DNA of 64,000 bases from Oscheius dolichura (taxonomy: Eukaryota; Nematoda; Chromadorea; Rhabditida; Rhabditidae): the NCBI GenBank assembly GCA_932521035.1, contig OW051496.1:1054001-1118000 (forward strand), given 5' to 3'. Positions 44,890 to 59,076 of the stretch are shown one piece after another; the first letter of the stretch is position 1, and each line of letters opens with the position of its first letter. Made by a program: the position numbers and the translations under genes. The notes under the pieces were generated by a model that was not told the origin of the DNA, ran no database searches, and saw only the letters and a program-made list of their open reading frames with translations.

Positions 44890-47800
44890 TTAGCCCAAAT
44901 TATAATTCCAATCATCATTACCGAAGAGATCAGCTGTACTGATAGAATTCAACGGGAAGAGGTAAGCATTTTCAGACATTCCTGGCTCTAGCGGCAGGAT
45001 GGCATCTATTGAGAGATTTGCTTCCAGTTGAGCCAAAGTGGGAGCATACGGTGTCAGTTGCGTTGTTGTCCCCGCAAGCATCTGAAAATTTGTTCTTTTC
45101 TGGTGAATCAGGGCTCAAAAAATAGAGAATTTTCCGCTGATCATGATGTACTATATTTTATGTTTCAATAAAAATATCAAAATCAGGAGAACAAAGCGTT
45201 GAAAGAGGAAAAATTGATTATCGCCCAACGACAGCAGCCAAATTACGCGCGCCAGACAAAAAGTCAAAAAAACTGCGCGGGAAAGAGCTTTCTTGAAATT
45301 ATAGCCAACGATCAGCATTTTTTCTATTTTTCTCGTCTCTGTTCATTTTTTCCAAGTTTTTCAATGATTTTTGTGTGCATTCCAATAGTAAAATAGTGCC
45401 AAAAATGTCAAACAACAGACTTCTTTGATATTTTAGCTGAAAAACGAAATAAAAAGCGAAAATTACCTTCAACGGGCTCATAAATAGACTAGAACCCAGT
45501 CGAGGAGTCGGGAATTGTTCGCTCAAATGGCTGCTCAATTTCCGTGGCAGGGGAAGAACAAAATCTTGAGGATGCTGTTGTTCCGGCTCTTTTTGTCCTG
45601 ATTTCGAGCTACAGGGTTGATCTTCCTGTCTCGGATGTCGAATACCTAAAAAGAAAGAGGAAATATTTTTTTCTGGGGAGTAGAAACTCACCATCTTCGT
45701 CAGAAATTGTATTTGATTCCAAAATATCGCCGATAACACTGGCAGGGGGGCAAAGAACAGCGGTGAGGGGTTGTTTAGCTTGATTTCGGATGATCAGTTG
45801 GAATTTACCAGTGCTTACTGGATCCGCTACCTAAATATCATTTTTTTATGGTTATAGTTGATTTATAAAATGTAAATAATTTGACGAAAACGTTTATTTT
45901 AGGCCACATTCTGTTTCAACATTATTTAATGAAAAACCTATTCATTTTCTTGTTATTCTTTCCTTTTCTAATCATTTTATGCTGCTCTTCTTATTTTATT
46001 CTTTTCCCTGACGAAAAAAACCCACCTCAATGGAAGAATAAGACTCCTGTGGCGCCTTGACGGTTATCAGAGTCTGCTCTTCGAAATTCTGTATCGAGCG
46101 AAGATCAGAAAACTTTATATAACTGAAAAAGGACTCTTTTTATTCAATCTACAAGATGGAAGTGCTATTCTAAATCATAGAACAGAAGAAGGAAGTTTAC
46201 CTGTACGGCTTGTCAATAGGATCGTCCTTTACTAGCCGCAAGCAGGCAGTAACATCTTCAATGAGGCTGTCTAGCCTACTTTCCTGTTCAATAAGCTCTT
46301 GTGTTTCACGGTGAAGGCTCATTAGATCATCCTCATTGCATTCAGGAGTTCTGTAACTGTTTTTATTCTTCTTATTCAATTGTTCAGTTTTTTTCATGTT
46401 GTGCTGTTTTGTAGTGAATGGCAAAATTTCGATTGTTTTTATGTTTATTGCTCCAAAATTCAGTTGCTCTTGATTTCTTGGTTGTTTTTTCTTCTAATTT
46501 TATTACTTACTCAGTAAATAGTGATTTTATATCAACTGCTACCTATTTTATAAAGTTTTCAAAGTAAAGAAAGCTGAATTTTTATTGCTGTTATGGCTAA
46601 TACTAAAAAATCAGCTTTCCTTGAACTCCTATTTGTTATTTGATTGCTTTTATGATTTTTTATTTGCCAACAAGGTTCTATTGTTTTCGTAAGATATCTT
46701 ATACTTTATGTACTTTCCAAAGCAGAAGTTTCATTTTCCTGATATCAGTTTGTTCCGCAAAATTCCAACGGCCATTAGAGATGCCCAGCAGCTGCCAAAA
46801 GCGCACACATATGGCGGCAATGACAAAGAATGACCTTGAAATACCAAGGCAAAACGGATAGCAGTCCAAGCAGCTGCCAAACAAGCATATGGATTGATGC
46901 GTTATGAAATCCACAAAATATCGATTCGAAAATGAGAAAAGTAAAGACTTTCAGTTGAAAAATAAGGAGAGTGACCCACTTCCATCGAATACTATTCTTG
47001 CCGACTTTTTCGACTAAATCTATGCCTTCCAGGACGTTGGTAATGTCGTAAAGACGCCGTTTTGGAACATCGAGGTTACGAGCAGCTTCATTTAGATTCA
47101 GCACCTTGAAGAGGATGGATTTTATGTGTTGGGGGAAGAAACTCACATCATTTTCATCTCTTAAAGCTAGAAATTTCCGTGTAGTCATAAGCAGTGAATT
47201 ATCCATTCTTGAATTGGCTAGAAAATGTAAATTCTTTTATTTTTAGTCGGATAAACTCACGTTTGATGTCCATATCAAGTGAACTATCAGCTGCTTTGCG
47301 TTTTCCTCTTCCTGGAAATTATGTACTATATTTTTGGAGTCAAAAAGTATTCAAATTATAGCTATGCCATTCGTAAAATTATTTTAAATTGAGAAATATC
47401 CGTCGCTTTGTTTTTTTGTTGTATATCTAAATTTCTTCAGCTTCTAACCTTTCTTCGGCTGCCCCTCTGCATAATCGTGAGCTTTATACAGATTCGGAAT
47501 GCTGTAATTCACTCCATCAACAATAATATTATTTCCTGATGAGCTGGGAATATTCGCGTTTGTCAAATCAAGCTTTCTCCTAGCTGTGCCTTGAACCTGA
47601 ACACATTTTTCTTTGTTGCTTGGGAGCTCCTTCTATTTTTACCTTCTCCGGCTTGACATCAGAATAAACCGACGGCGAAGGACTAGCCCCCCAGGAGGAA
47701 TTTGTTTCAGGCGACATCAGTTCCGCTTTCACCATTTTATTAGACGGAGCTGTACTGGGGCTATGCAGCTCGGATTCATTTGTTCCAATTGCTGTCAAGG

Positions 47801-47909
47801 CTATTTGATTCTAAAAAGTAAAAATAATGTTGAATCTATAGAAAAAAGGACTTACCGGATCCATATACGCATAGTTTTGAGCAAAGGTTTGCCAATTTTG
47901 GGCATCCAT
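44890..47909 (-). CDS. efl-1: E2F-family transcription factor
   Basis: Eleven exons join in phase to 457 residues: 47909-47856, 47810-47643, 47596-47449, 47311-47261, 47217-47147, 47104-46980, 46350-46201, 46122-46026, 45830-45692, 45645-45467 and 45081-44890. The DNA-binding domain contains [20 protein letters not shown], with the RRxYD DNA-contact motif, then [18 protein letters not shown]. The leucine-zipper/marked-box region follows ([13 protein letters not shown], then [13 protein letters not shown] and LITVKAPQ), used for DP pairing. The C-terminal 27 residues include ADLFGNDDW, resembling the Rb-binding motif. There is no cyclin-binding N-terminus, so it is closer to E2F4/5 or C. elegans EFL-1. 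It should act in the nucleus on cell-cycle promoters. The ATG follows a TTTCAG-type site by 17 bases. Confidence 0.94.
45275..45284. promoter_or_regulatory. E2F-type site in the last intron of the E2F gene
   Basis: GCGCGGGAAA is the complement of TTTCCCGCGC, the classic E2F consensus. A single short match can be chance. Confidence 0.4.
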
Positions 47910-48238
47910 CTAAACGTTGAGCCTGAAAATTTACTATTATAAGGCGGTAAGACAAGGAAAAGTAAATAAATGAACAATATTTGATGTTTCTTTGTTATTT
48001 TCCTTCTATCTCATCCATTTTGAGAAAGAATTCAAACTTTACCAATGATCACAAGGCTAGACAATTCTCTCAATATTTTTGTTATTTCAATGATAAAGTG
48101 CGCTCAAAAGTTGTGTTTCTTCAAAAGAAAGCACCTGTTTACGATAAAAAATATAAAAAAAGCAGAAAAGATAAATGGAAACGATGGAAATGCGGTAAAA
48201 AGAGGTGCACTTTTACACACAGCCCAATAGGAAGGAAA

Positions 48239-48249
48239 TTCCCGCCAAA
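48239..48249 (-). promoter_or_regulatory. Perfect E2F consensus upstream of the E2F gene
   Basis: TTCCCGCCAAA on the plus strand is TTTGGCGGGAA on the minus strand, 330 bp upstream of the E2F start codon. This suggests autoregulation, as known for some mammalian E2F genes. Confidence 0.6.
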
Positions 48250-48927
48250 AAATACCGTATTTTTCCAGGCGAGTACGTAGCTCGTCACGCCGCGTGTATC
48301 CCTAATTTCTTGCGTATATTCCAGTCTTTTTCATTTCTTTTCACTTTCGTTTCATTCTTTCTCCCCTGTTTTTGTTACTTTTCGGTGTTTTCGTACATTT
48401 CTTTGGCTGTATAAATTTTGAGCATAACAGACTTGTTGTATGCAGCAGGATAAGCGACTCGCATAGTACCGAAAATAGCGAAGAAATCAAAATTTGGGCG
48501 AAGATCAAATTGCGTAATTTCTCTCTAGTCTTTTTTCTCCTTCAATTCAAATTGCATATGTCTTTGTCATTTTGAATGTATGCATAAATTGCCTAGTAGG
48601 AGAAACCAATGATGCAATAGTAACTGCAGCGCTGCTCTTTGGAAGTTAGACGACATAGAGAATGAAAAGATAATACTGAAAATTTATAAAATCAATTAGA
48701 CGATTTCTAAGCATTGTCGCGAAGTAAGCTTCGATTTATGTAAAAATATTCTTGATCTCAAGCCTGTTACTACATACTCTAGGCGTGTTTGTTTGGACTT
48801 ACCATTACTTACAGCTTCACATTCTCTTCGAAAAATCATACTGCAGAAGAAATACAGCAGCGAAAGAAAATGTAAAACACCAGTTTTTTTTGGGAGGATG
48901 TCATCGGTAGACTGAACGCGACTGTCA

Positions 48928-48952
48928 TTTTGGCGCCCAAGGATTCCCGCCC
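48928..48952 (+). promoter_or_regulatory. Two E2F-type sites upstream of mitochondrial EF-G
   Basis: TTTTGGCGCC and TTCCCGCCC lie within 25 bases, about 150-175 bp before the EF-G start codon. Confidence 0.5.
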
Positions 48953-49102
48953 GCGCCGTAATTCTCGCGCCCACTATTTGAAGCAAATTGCTTTGGCTAA
49001 TTGCCCAGTTTCTTTTTTCTCTTATCACTCCGTTCGCTTCGTTTCATCTAATTGTTCTGTTTCAGGTGTGAAGCTTGGGCCCCCTTCCATCTGGAGAAGA
49101 AG

Positions 49103-51982
<2,880 letters not shown>

Positions 51983-52220
51983 TCCTGTTGTCATAGTTTG
52001 TTGTTATAGAGTTTGTTTTTTGTTGAATTGTTATAGGTCATACATAAATTTTATCACAAATTCGGCTGTGATTTATATATCACAAAGGAGTTATACGCAA
52101 TTGCGTAATCACTTTTTCTTGACGACGACGCGCGAGTATTTAAAATTTGTTCGCTTTTAATTGAACAACAGTTGAGCATTGATTTTGCCTTATTCTCTTC
52201 TTTTCCTCAACTAGAAGATA

Positions 52221-55200
52221 ATGGCGGGCCTTCAACCACCAATAAATAAGGAGCAGACCGTGCATCAGCTGCTCACCTATTTGAAAATGTTGAGGACACA
52301 AGTACAACAGATTACGGACTCGGTAAACCTCTATTCTGACCCGAAAAAAAAACAAATTTTGAGGGTTTAGGTAGCAAAGGAGGGAGAACCCCTACCGGAT
52401 AATGCCCAACTGGCGAAATGGTTCAAGCAAGTCGAGGGAATTTATGCAAAAATGGAACAATTGGCTCTACAACTGCCGGTCAAGAGCGAGCCAACAGAAC
52501 CAATACAAAAGCTGACATTTGAACTATCGGTAAGGCGTTTATTGTTAGTTTTTGTTTAGTTTTATAGGCAGTACAATAGGAAAATGTCATTCTAATAGCA
52601 GTAGAGAGCACTCGATACTGTTGATATTGGAAATTGGGGGCTCTTCATAATAGCAATATTGGAATTTTACTGTTTCCTTTTGGTTATATCTCGGGTTCTC
52701 AATGTTCTCCACAATTCTTCGTTCCGCGTTTCAACCAGAATTTTTACCGATTGTCCATCCGTGCAATAGACAAAAGATTACTTCGTATTACCCTCAAAAC
52801 TCTATATTTTGCGCCTCTAGAACGGCAGTGAAGCAGTATTTCAGCGGCGTAGTTTAGAACATCTTCATGAAGCAGTTTGAATTATTTGTATGACTCTTTC
52901 AAACAAGGGAAAAATTAAATCCAACTGCGGCATGGAATATGATCCCTCTTGAAAGAAGCCACAATGTTATCTTTGAATTGAATTCTAGAACACGTTGAGA
53001 ATTCCATAATCTTTCACAGGCGCTATAAATGCAATGTTTCATAACTGGCCGCAGTTTGAAGTATGCCCTGGTCCCTCTTTCAATTTTGAATTTTTACTGT
53101 CTCTTTCTAGGTATATCTTGCCTTTTCTAGTTTTCATTCTGCTTTCTGACAAGTGTACGTTCACCTAAAACCAGGATCCCTACTTTTAAAGCGCTACGGT
53201 GTCTGTGTGTCCCAGGGCTGTGCGGGAACGGGTTTTCCAGGGCGGGACGGGAACGGCCTCCTCCAAAAAATCTCGGGACGGGAACGGGAAATTGGGCAGG
53301 GTCATTCCCGAAATTCGGGACGGGAACGGGAACGGATTTTTCTGTGGAGGCACAAAACTTTTCGTTTTTTAAGCTTAGGGCTGTAATAGCCTTGCTTTCT
53401 AGGCTCATTCCCAACGAAATGTATTCCAATCTCCTAGTCTCCCAATTCATTCTTCCGAATCCTAAAGAGTTTCATAGGCTCTACAATAGTCTTGTTTCCG
53501 ACTAGGAATTGCTCGGTCTAGCCTTTTCCTACGAAAAAATGCGCCAGATTTCGGGTTCCTCCCACAACTATTTTCAAATTTTTTAGCCTGGAAAATTATT
53601 CCCCCTTTTCCAGGAAGAATACCTCGATTTGGATCTTCGGATTAAACCGGTACTCCCGCCGGGAGAAGAGCCCCTTACCGGCAAGGCCAAAATAGACGGC
53701 TATACTGCCAGCTCAAAATATTTGGATGTCTTCAATGTTAGTCTTTTCTCTTTAGTTTTCAACGATATTTCCAGACATTTGCCTATTTCAATGAACAATT
53801 TACAAAAATATCACATACACAGAATCAGTTACAACGACGGAGACCGACTGTATTGGATACGAGACCGTTGACGGTGAGTAGGGGACTCTTTGGCTGTATT
53901 CCTGCACCCGCAGTTTCGGCAGCGAGAAGAACTTTATTCAATAACTTGCTAATATTCTGAGCAAGTAGCTGCCGAGATTTTACGGGTGCAGTGATCATGG
54001 GAATCTGTGCCGTTGCACCCGTAAAGTCCCGGCAGTTGGGAGTTCTTTTGTTCCAGCGCCACTGAAAGCCAATTGCGCGCGCTGCCGAGATTATACGGGT
54101 GCGGACGCGCGCCTTCCTGACGATGGAATGACTTGAATTAGGTCATTTTCTTCCATTTTTTCCATAAAAATAATACTTTCCCTTGCAGTTTACCACCTAC
54201 ACCCCTCAAAATAGTCCCCACTCTCAGTATATGGCAGCCTTCGCCCATGCTAAATACGATGCGGCGCAGAAACGACACGGAGCGTGGGTTGAAATACTCG
54301 AAGAGGGAAGTAACAGCTCCATTATCGAGGTATGAAATATCCCCTTGAAAACAGAGAAAAATATTTTCAGCTGAAAGCGGGTACAATTTCGGAGCAGCGA
54401 CAGGTAATCGCACAGAAGACCCTAATTGTTGAGACGAATGGCTCCGTGGATATGGTCGTATTTTTGGCACCTCACGAGGAATGGAAATATCTTGACGAGT
54501 TCGGGGAATACGGAAAGAAGGTGGGATTTTTACATTATTTGACTAGCGAGAAATTCATAAAATTACAATGTGTAAACAACAGGCAGAGCGGTTTATAAGG
54601 AATTAGTGTAGGCATAGAAAACCCAATGGACTCAATGGACGATTAGTTGATTTTAGTAGATTCCATAGAACATCAAAAAAGTTGCGAATTGAAAGAAATC
54701 TCTATAAAGACTTTTACACGGTTCCGAATCTAGAAATCTAGCCCTTGTTATTGAAAATGTACTGTAGACGGCTAAAACAGATATGAAAATACTGTAGGTG
54801 AAGGCCGCAATGGGAATGGGAATATGATGAATGACTGTTTACATAAGGGACTTGAAACATCAAAATAGTGGTTCTGCCAGTTGTGAAAATTGGGAAATGC
54901 TTAGGATAGCGGTATGAGACTCTCAACATTGTAAAAATCCCAGAAAAACGTTATAAATCAATAGTGAAACTAACTGTCAAACTTCTACTTCAGAACATTA
55001 TCAACCACGCACCTAATTATCCCGCTTATATGATTGCTCCGAAACATCTTTCTGTTATAGCCCGCCTCTCACCAAAAGTAATTTTATTCCCCTCCTATCT
55101 TCCAGCACTGATCAGATTCTATTTTCGGTTTCGAATCCTTCGTACCTCCATTTTAGTTTCCAAAATTCAAAATGACCATATCAGGGGGTGGGCGGGATTA

Positions 55201-56258
55201 GGGTTTTTGAGATCGGGACGGGATCGGGACAGGACGAAAGGCCGATCCCGAAGGGCCGGGACGGGACCGGGAAATTTCTCGGCCGAATTCCGGTTACTGT
55301 AGATTGCTAAAAATACTAGAAAAGGGTGAAGCATGAGCATAAATAAAGAGGATAACACTTTTCATAGCATTCTTGAAACGGTAATTGCTTTCCTCCTGGG
55401 GGTTTCTGTTTTACTGCTTTCAAAATGAGGAAAGTTATAAACCAATAGTGAAACCAAACTTTAAATTCCGAAACTTATCAACCTCTTTATCGGGCATACC
55501 ATTGCTCCGAAACATTTTGTTGAACTAATAGGTGATTCCCATCCAATGGGACTTTTTGGGATGTTTCGACACTGATTCTTTTTCTCCGTTCCCAGTCATT
55601 TTAGCTTTCTAAATTCGATAAACCATGTAAAAAACCACGGAACGCCTTCTTGTTGGAGAATACTGTAGATTTTCAAAATAACGCGAAAAGTAAAGGCCGC
55701 GCCCCAATGTGAATAACGAGGAAAGCAATTTACATGGGAATCTTGAAACTTTGAACTAACCCCATTTGTATTCAATAAATTCATTTTGTATTGTTTTACC
55801 GAATCTATTAAACCAAAATTCAAAGAGAAGAGCCGTTTATTGGGATTGTAACAGAGCTCTACCCGTTGTTTACAAGCCGTAATTTTGTGAAATAAAAAAC
55901 TAAAAATCGCCGTTATTTGCCCAATTCCCTCTCATTTCAGGTAGACATTATGCACCGTAGCCGTTACCTGGTCTATCAGAAGCTGACTACCGTAGTCAAC
56001 ACGAGTTTTATCCACTACCTGGTACAGTATCCAACGGAAGGCAGGACGGCCTACTTCGTAATGCAGCAGATATTCCAAATGCTCGTCCGATATCACCGGG
56101 TCTTTGAGACAAAGTGCAGAAATTGCGGGTAAGAAGACAATTTGAACAGGAGGTGAAAGAATTAAAATGTCTTCAGAAAAGTGATGAAAGACTACTTGCC
56201 ACCGATTTTATTCGACCCAAGGCAACCGGCCGCCAGTATGCATGAGAGTTGTCGATAA
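52221..56258 (+). CDS. mdt-27: Mediator complex subunit 27
   Basis: Eight exons join in phase to 347 residues (human MED27 has 311): 52221-52322, 52371-52529, 53614-53736, 53775-53873, 54189-54329, 54371-54520, 55941-56128 and 56177-56258. The identification rests mainly on the C-terminus. YLVYQKLTTVVNTSFIHYL and VFETKCRNCGKVMKDYLPP, then HESCR, align with the human zinc-ribbon-like end. The N-terminal coiled region (LLTYLKMLRTQVQQITDS) fits the helical bundle of the Mediator tail. MED27 is a nuclear bridge between transcription factors and RNA polymerase II. Introns 2 (1,084 bp) and 6 (1,420 bp) are far longer than those of upstream genes and hold G-rich repeats; intron 4 holds two family B elements. 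The start follows a pyrimidine-rich TCCTCAACTAG. Confidence 0.9.
53216..53335. repeat. G-rich repeat in MED27 intron 2
   Basis: GGGACGGGAACGGG-type units occur at least four times. Four G-runs lie close enough to form a G-quadruplex on the plus strand. Confidence 0.8.
53901..53990. mobile_element. Repeat family B element in MED27 intron 4
   Basis: Arms CCTGCACCCGCAGTTTCGGC and CCGAGATTTTACGGGTGCAG. The left arm lacks the TAAA. Confidence 0.85.
54012..54103. mobile_element. Second repeat family B element in MED27 intron 4
   Basis: Arms GTTGCACCCGTAAAGTCCCG and CCGAGATTATACGGGTGCGG, 21 bases right of the first element. The middle parts differ, so these are separate insertions, not a simple duplication. 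Confidence 0.85.
54951..55525. repeat. Imperfect direct repeat in MED27 intron 6
   Basis: About 100 bases near 54,951-55,050 (ATAAATCAATAGTGAAAC ... ATTGCTCCGAAACAT) recur near 55,437-55,520 with substitutions and small gaps. Confidence 0.7.
55185..55295. repeat. G-rich repeat in MED27 intron 6
   Basis: GGGACGGGATCGGGACAGG and CCGGGACGGGACCGGG units are related to the block at 53,216. Confidence 0.8.
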
Positions 56259-56350
56259 TGTCAAAAGAAGACTTATCGTTAGTCCCATTATTTCAACCAA
56301 ATTATATTAACTCTGAAACATTTAGAATTGTGATTATTCATACTAAAATA

Positions 56351-56612
56351 TTGGGGTTTGTAGCAGTTTCCTGTGTCCAACTTTGCGCCTTTTCGGTGCT
56401 GGACGTTTTGGCATACTGTAATTAGTCAATTTTGTGTATTGCACCGAAAAAGCGCAAAGCTGGCGCACCTTCCCCGGAAAATTTGCCTTATTGGCGCACC
56501 CCAGCTTGACGCTTTTTCTGTGCAACACCTACAATAGCACCGAAAAAACGCCAACCTGGCACATTTGCAGTTGCAAATGCCCCTTATTGTCCCCGAATTT
56601 GGCTACAAACTC
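56351..56612. mobile_element. Inverted-repeat element of about 260 bp
   Basis: The termini GGGGTTTGTAGC and GGCTACAAACTC are complementary except for single changes. Inside, a GCACCGAAAAAGCGC-like phrase occurs four times in alternating orientation, so nested hairpins can form. It has no coding capacity. Confidence 0.75.
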
Positions 56613-56911
56613 TAATCACTGTATTATAATTTTGTCTTTACTATTAGTCCCAACGTTTCAGCCAAATTATATTACCCCCGAATCATATACGCTTACAATA
56701 CTCCTTCTCTACGAGCATTATCAAAAAAATACGATTCCTCCAGCTCCAATTGTCCATATCAGATTGTTTACTTTATCCTATTGTAACATTAACTCCCCGT
56801 TGATCTCTCCCGTTTCCTTTTATACATTTTCCCCCCGAATTGTTTCAGTCAGCATTTGTAAAGAAATAAAAGAAGATTGGAGTCATTCATACTAAACCAT
56901 AGCATTATGAA

Positions 56912-57145
56912 TTGGTTGTTTGGTTCCCGATGGGATTAGAAGAACTTCACGAAAAAAGGGAAATAGACCGCAAAAAAGAGGACTACTGTCCCAGTTTGGA
57001 TCAATTTATGCTCCTTCCTATCCAGAAGTTAGTACCTTCAGATGGAAGCGGTTATAAAAGTGAAGTGAAGCCGATATGTTTCAAAACAAAACGACCTGAT
57101 TCATTACTGATGTTTTTCGAAGAAATATTGATAACCGCGAACTGA
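56912..57145 (+). other. Unrecognised open frame
   Basis: Seventy-seven codons, charged at the N-terminal side and ending KTKRPDSLLMFFEEILITAN. I see no signal peptide and no motif. It could be an exon of an unrecognised gene or chance. Confidence 0.25.
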
Positions 57146-57478
57146 ATGTTATTTTTTTTGGGATTCCAACAGCGTACAGTCAAACTAGGTATGAATTAAT
57201 AGATTACCCGAAACAAGAAGAGTTTATAGTAAAAATGGATGGAAAACAATGACGGTTTTTTTTGGCTAGGAAGGGTTACAGCTGGCTTCTAGAATACTGA
57301 CAGTCCTTTAAAATTAATGCAGATGGTCTGCTGAAGTGATTGCAGCTGGAGGAGAAGGCGCGCGCCGCCGCGGAACTAAAGAAATGTCTACCGCCGAGAT
57401 TTTCAATGTTTCTCGGCGCATCACTGGACTTTTTTTTATGCTCAAAACGTTTTCTACCCGCCAGACTGCCTTGCCAAG

Positions 57479-57490
57479 GGGGGGGGGGGG
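57479..57490. repeat. Poly-G run
   Basis: About twelve consecutive G bases, likely variable in length and prone to sequencing error. Confidence 0.9.
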
Positions 57491-59076
57491 AAAGTTTATG
57501 TGTTAGATGTGTAACCCGGAAAATGTTGTTCTGAATTGATTACTGTAGATAAGTGAGCGGCATCATCGGATCAAAGAAGAGAAAATAAGCAAAGCTTCAA
57601 ATAAGACTCCCGAAATAGTGGAAAGTGAGTTTTGTTGTTTATCACAAGAGAACCTCATTCTTTTCCGCTTATATCAGTCACCTGAAACATTCACTTCCAA
57701 AATATCCTCCAAATTAGAAGACCCACCTTGTATTACGTAAGAATCTAAATTTTCATCATAATACAGCGATGCTGAAACGTTTTACTGCGACTAGTGAGAA
57801 ACTACCTTCACCCGACGAGCGTATAAGAGAAAGGTCCGTTTTTACATAGCTTCCTTGAAATACGGGATAATAACCAATTCTTTATCACAATTCACCAGTA
57901 AATATTACTCCAGTCATGTTTTGTTCCTCTATAAATGGCGTAGGAAACAATAGGAGATCATTCGGAGTTGATCATATTTCAAGAAGAAGGGAAAAGAGCC
58001 GTAAACTTCTTTAGAAGCCAGATCTTTTTATTATTTTTTCCTCTATTTCAAGCTTTAGATAAAGTGAGGTCAGAGCTTGACTTTCAGTCCCGGTAAAGTA
58101 GATAGAATCTTTCCTATGAAACCAGCAAAAACCAAGATTCCAATCAGAAGCCAACTCACAAGTTGTCGGTTCAACGTCTTGAGGACGGCGAAGTTGAAAA
58201 ATATCAGGCGATATCAATAAATGTTTAGAATATCCGTTGTGGTGAAAGAACTGAATGAAGTCAACAAATAGGCAACTAATCAAAACGACCTTACACAGCA
58301 ATTTTTTTAAAAATTGAAACATTTTTCGGCTAGTTTATTGGAAACCTACCATTGACGACGTGATATATCACATAAAACCCATATCATTCCTTACATAGAA
58401 TTCATGAAACACTGATTTTCCATTCAAATCCAAGAGCCAGTCCCTTTGCCAAAGTCGCCCCACTTCCCATTCTGAACCTGAAAAACTGGACCACGGAGCA
58501 GCAGTTCGCCCCGCCCCTGTCCATAATTGCAGCCGGGTAGCATCAGCTCCCCTCGTGTTGTGTAGTTTTATCCGTCTCCCTCTCATTTCGGCTATTTATC
58601 CCTCCAGCCGTCACAAATTATTCAGCCAGGGATCTCTCCTCCAATTATTTCACCCATTTCCCTATTTATTTTCCCCCCATTGATCTTGCTTTCTCCCCCG
58701 TTGTTTTGTTATTTACATTACTTTACTCTTCCTACTTTAATGACTCTCTCCTTGGGGGAAAGTTTATCCATCTAGTCTGAAGATAGATTTGTTTTGAGTT
58801 CCGCTTTTTTTGCCGGCTTTTCCAGCCTTTTTTTCTGGGCAATATGGCGCATATTCGAATAAAGCGCGCCACCCTCACTCTTTTCCTAAAAATTTCCAAC
58901 TTTTTCAGCATTTTATTATATAATTTTGGTGTCAAAATGTAGCCCAGAATTTTCTCTACTAGAACAATTAGTTTTTGGATGGTTTTACCCAATTTATTTA
59001 TAAAAATAAATGCTCGTTTTATTGTTATTCGCTATCTTGCTCCTTTGGGCACTTCCTTCGTCAATTTTCAGCCCGG

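Larger units (their letters stand above)
47910..49102. promoter_or_regulatory. Shared upstream region of E2F and mitochondrial EF-G
   Basis: The divergent starts are 1.19 kb apart. The middle is AT-rich, with TTTTTC runs and small open frames that I do not support as genes. GC-rich islands with E2F-type sites stand near 48,240 and 48,930-48,980. Confidence 0.55.
56259..59076. other. Spacer between MED27 and the receptor gene
   Basis: It holds an inverted-repeat element (56,351-56,612), an unrecognised open frame at 56912-57145 (LEELHEKREIDRKKEDYC...), a poly-G run near 57,480 and short exon-like stretches at 57,555-57,830 (RIKEEKISKASNKTPEIVE; SPETFTSKISSKLEDPPCIT) whose obvious splice joins run into stops. 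Minus-strand frames at 58011-58322 and 58368-58586 are also unrecognised. A decayed gene is possible but not shown. Confidence 0.45.

Noticed and set aside
57340..57850. Spliced gene between MED27 and the receptor
   Set aside because: Exon-like stretches with plausible donors and acceptors exist, but every join I tried in phase ends at a stop within a few codons.
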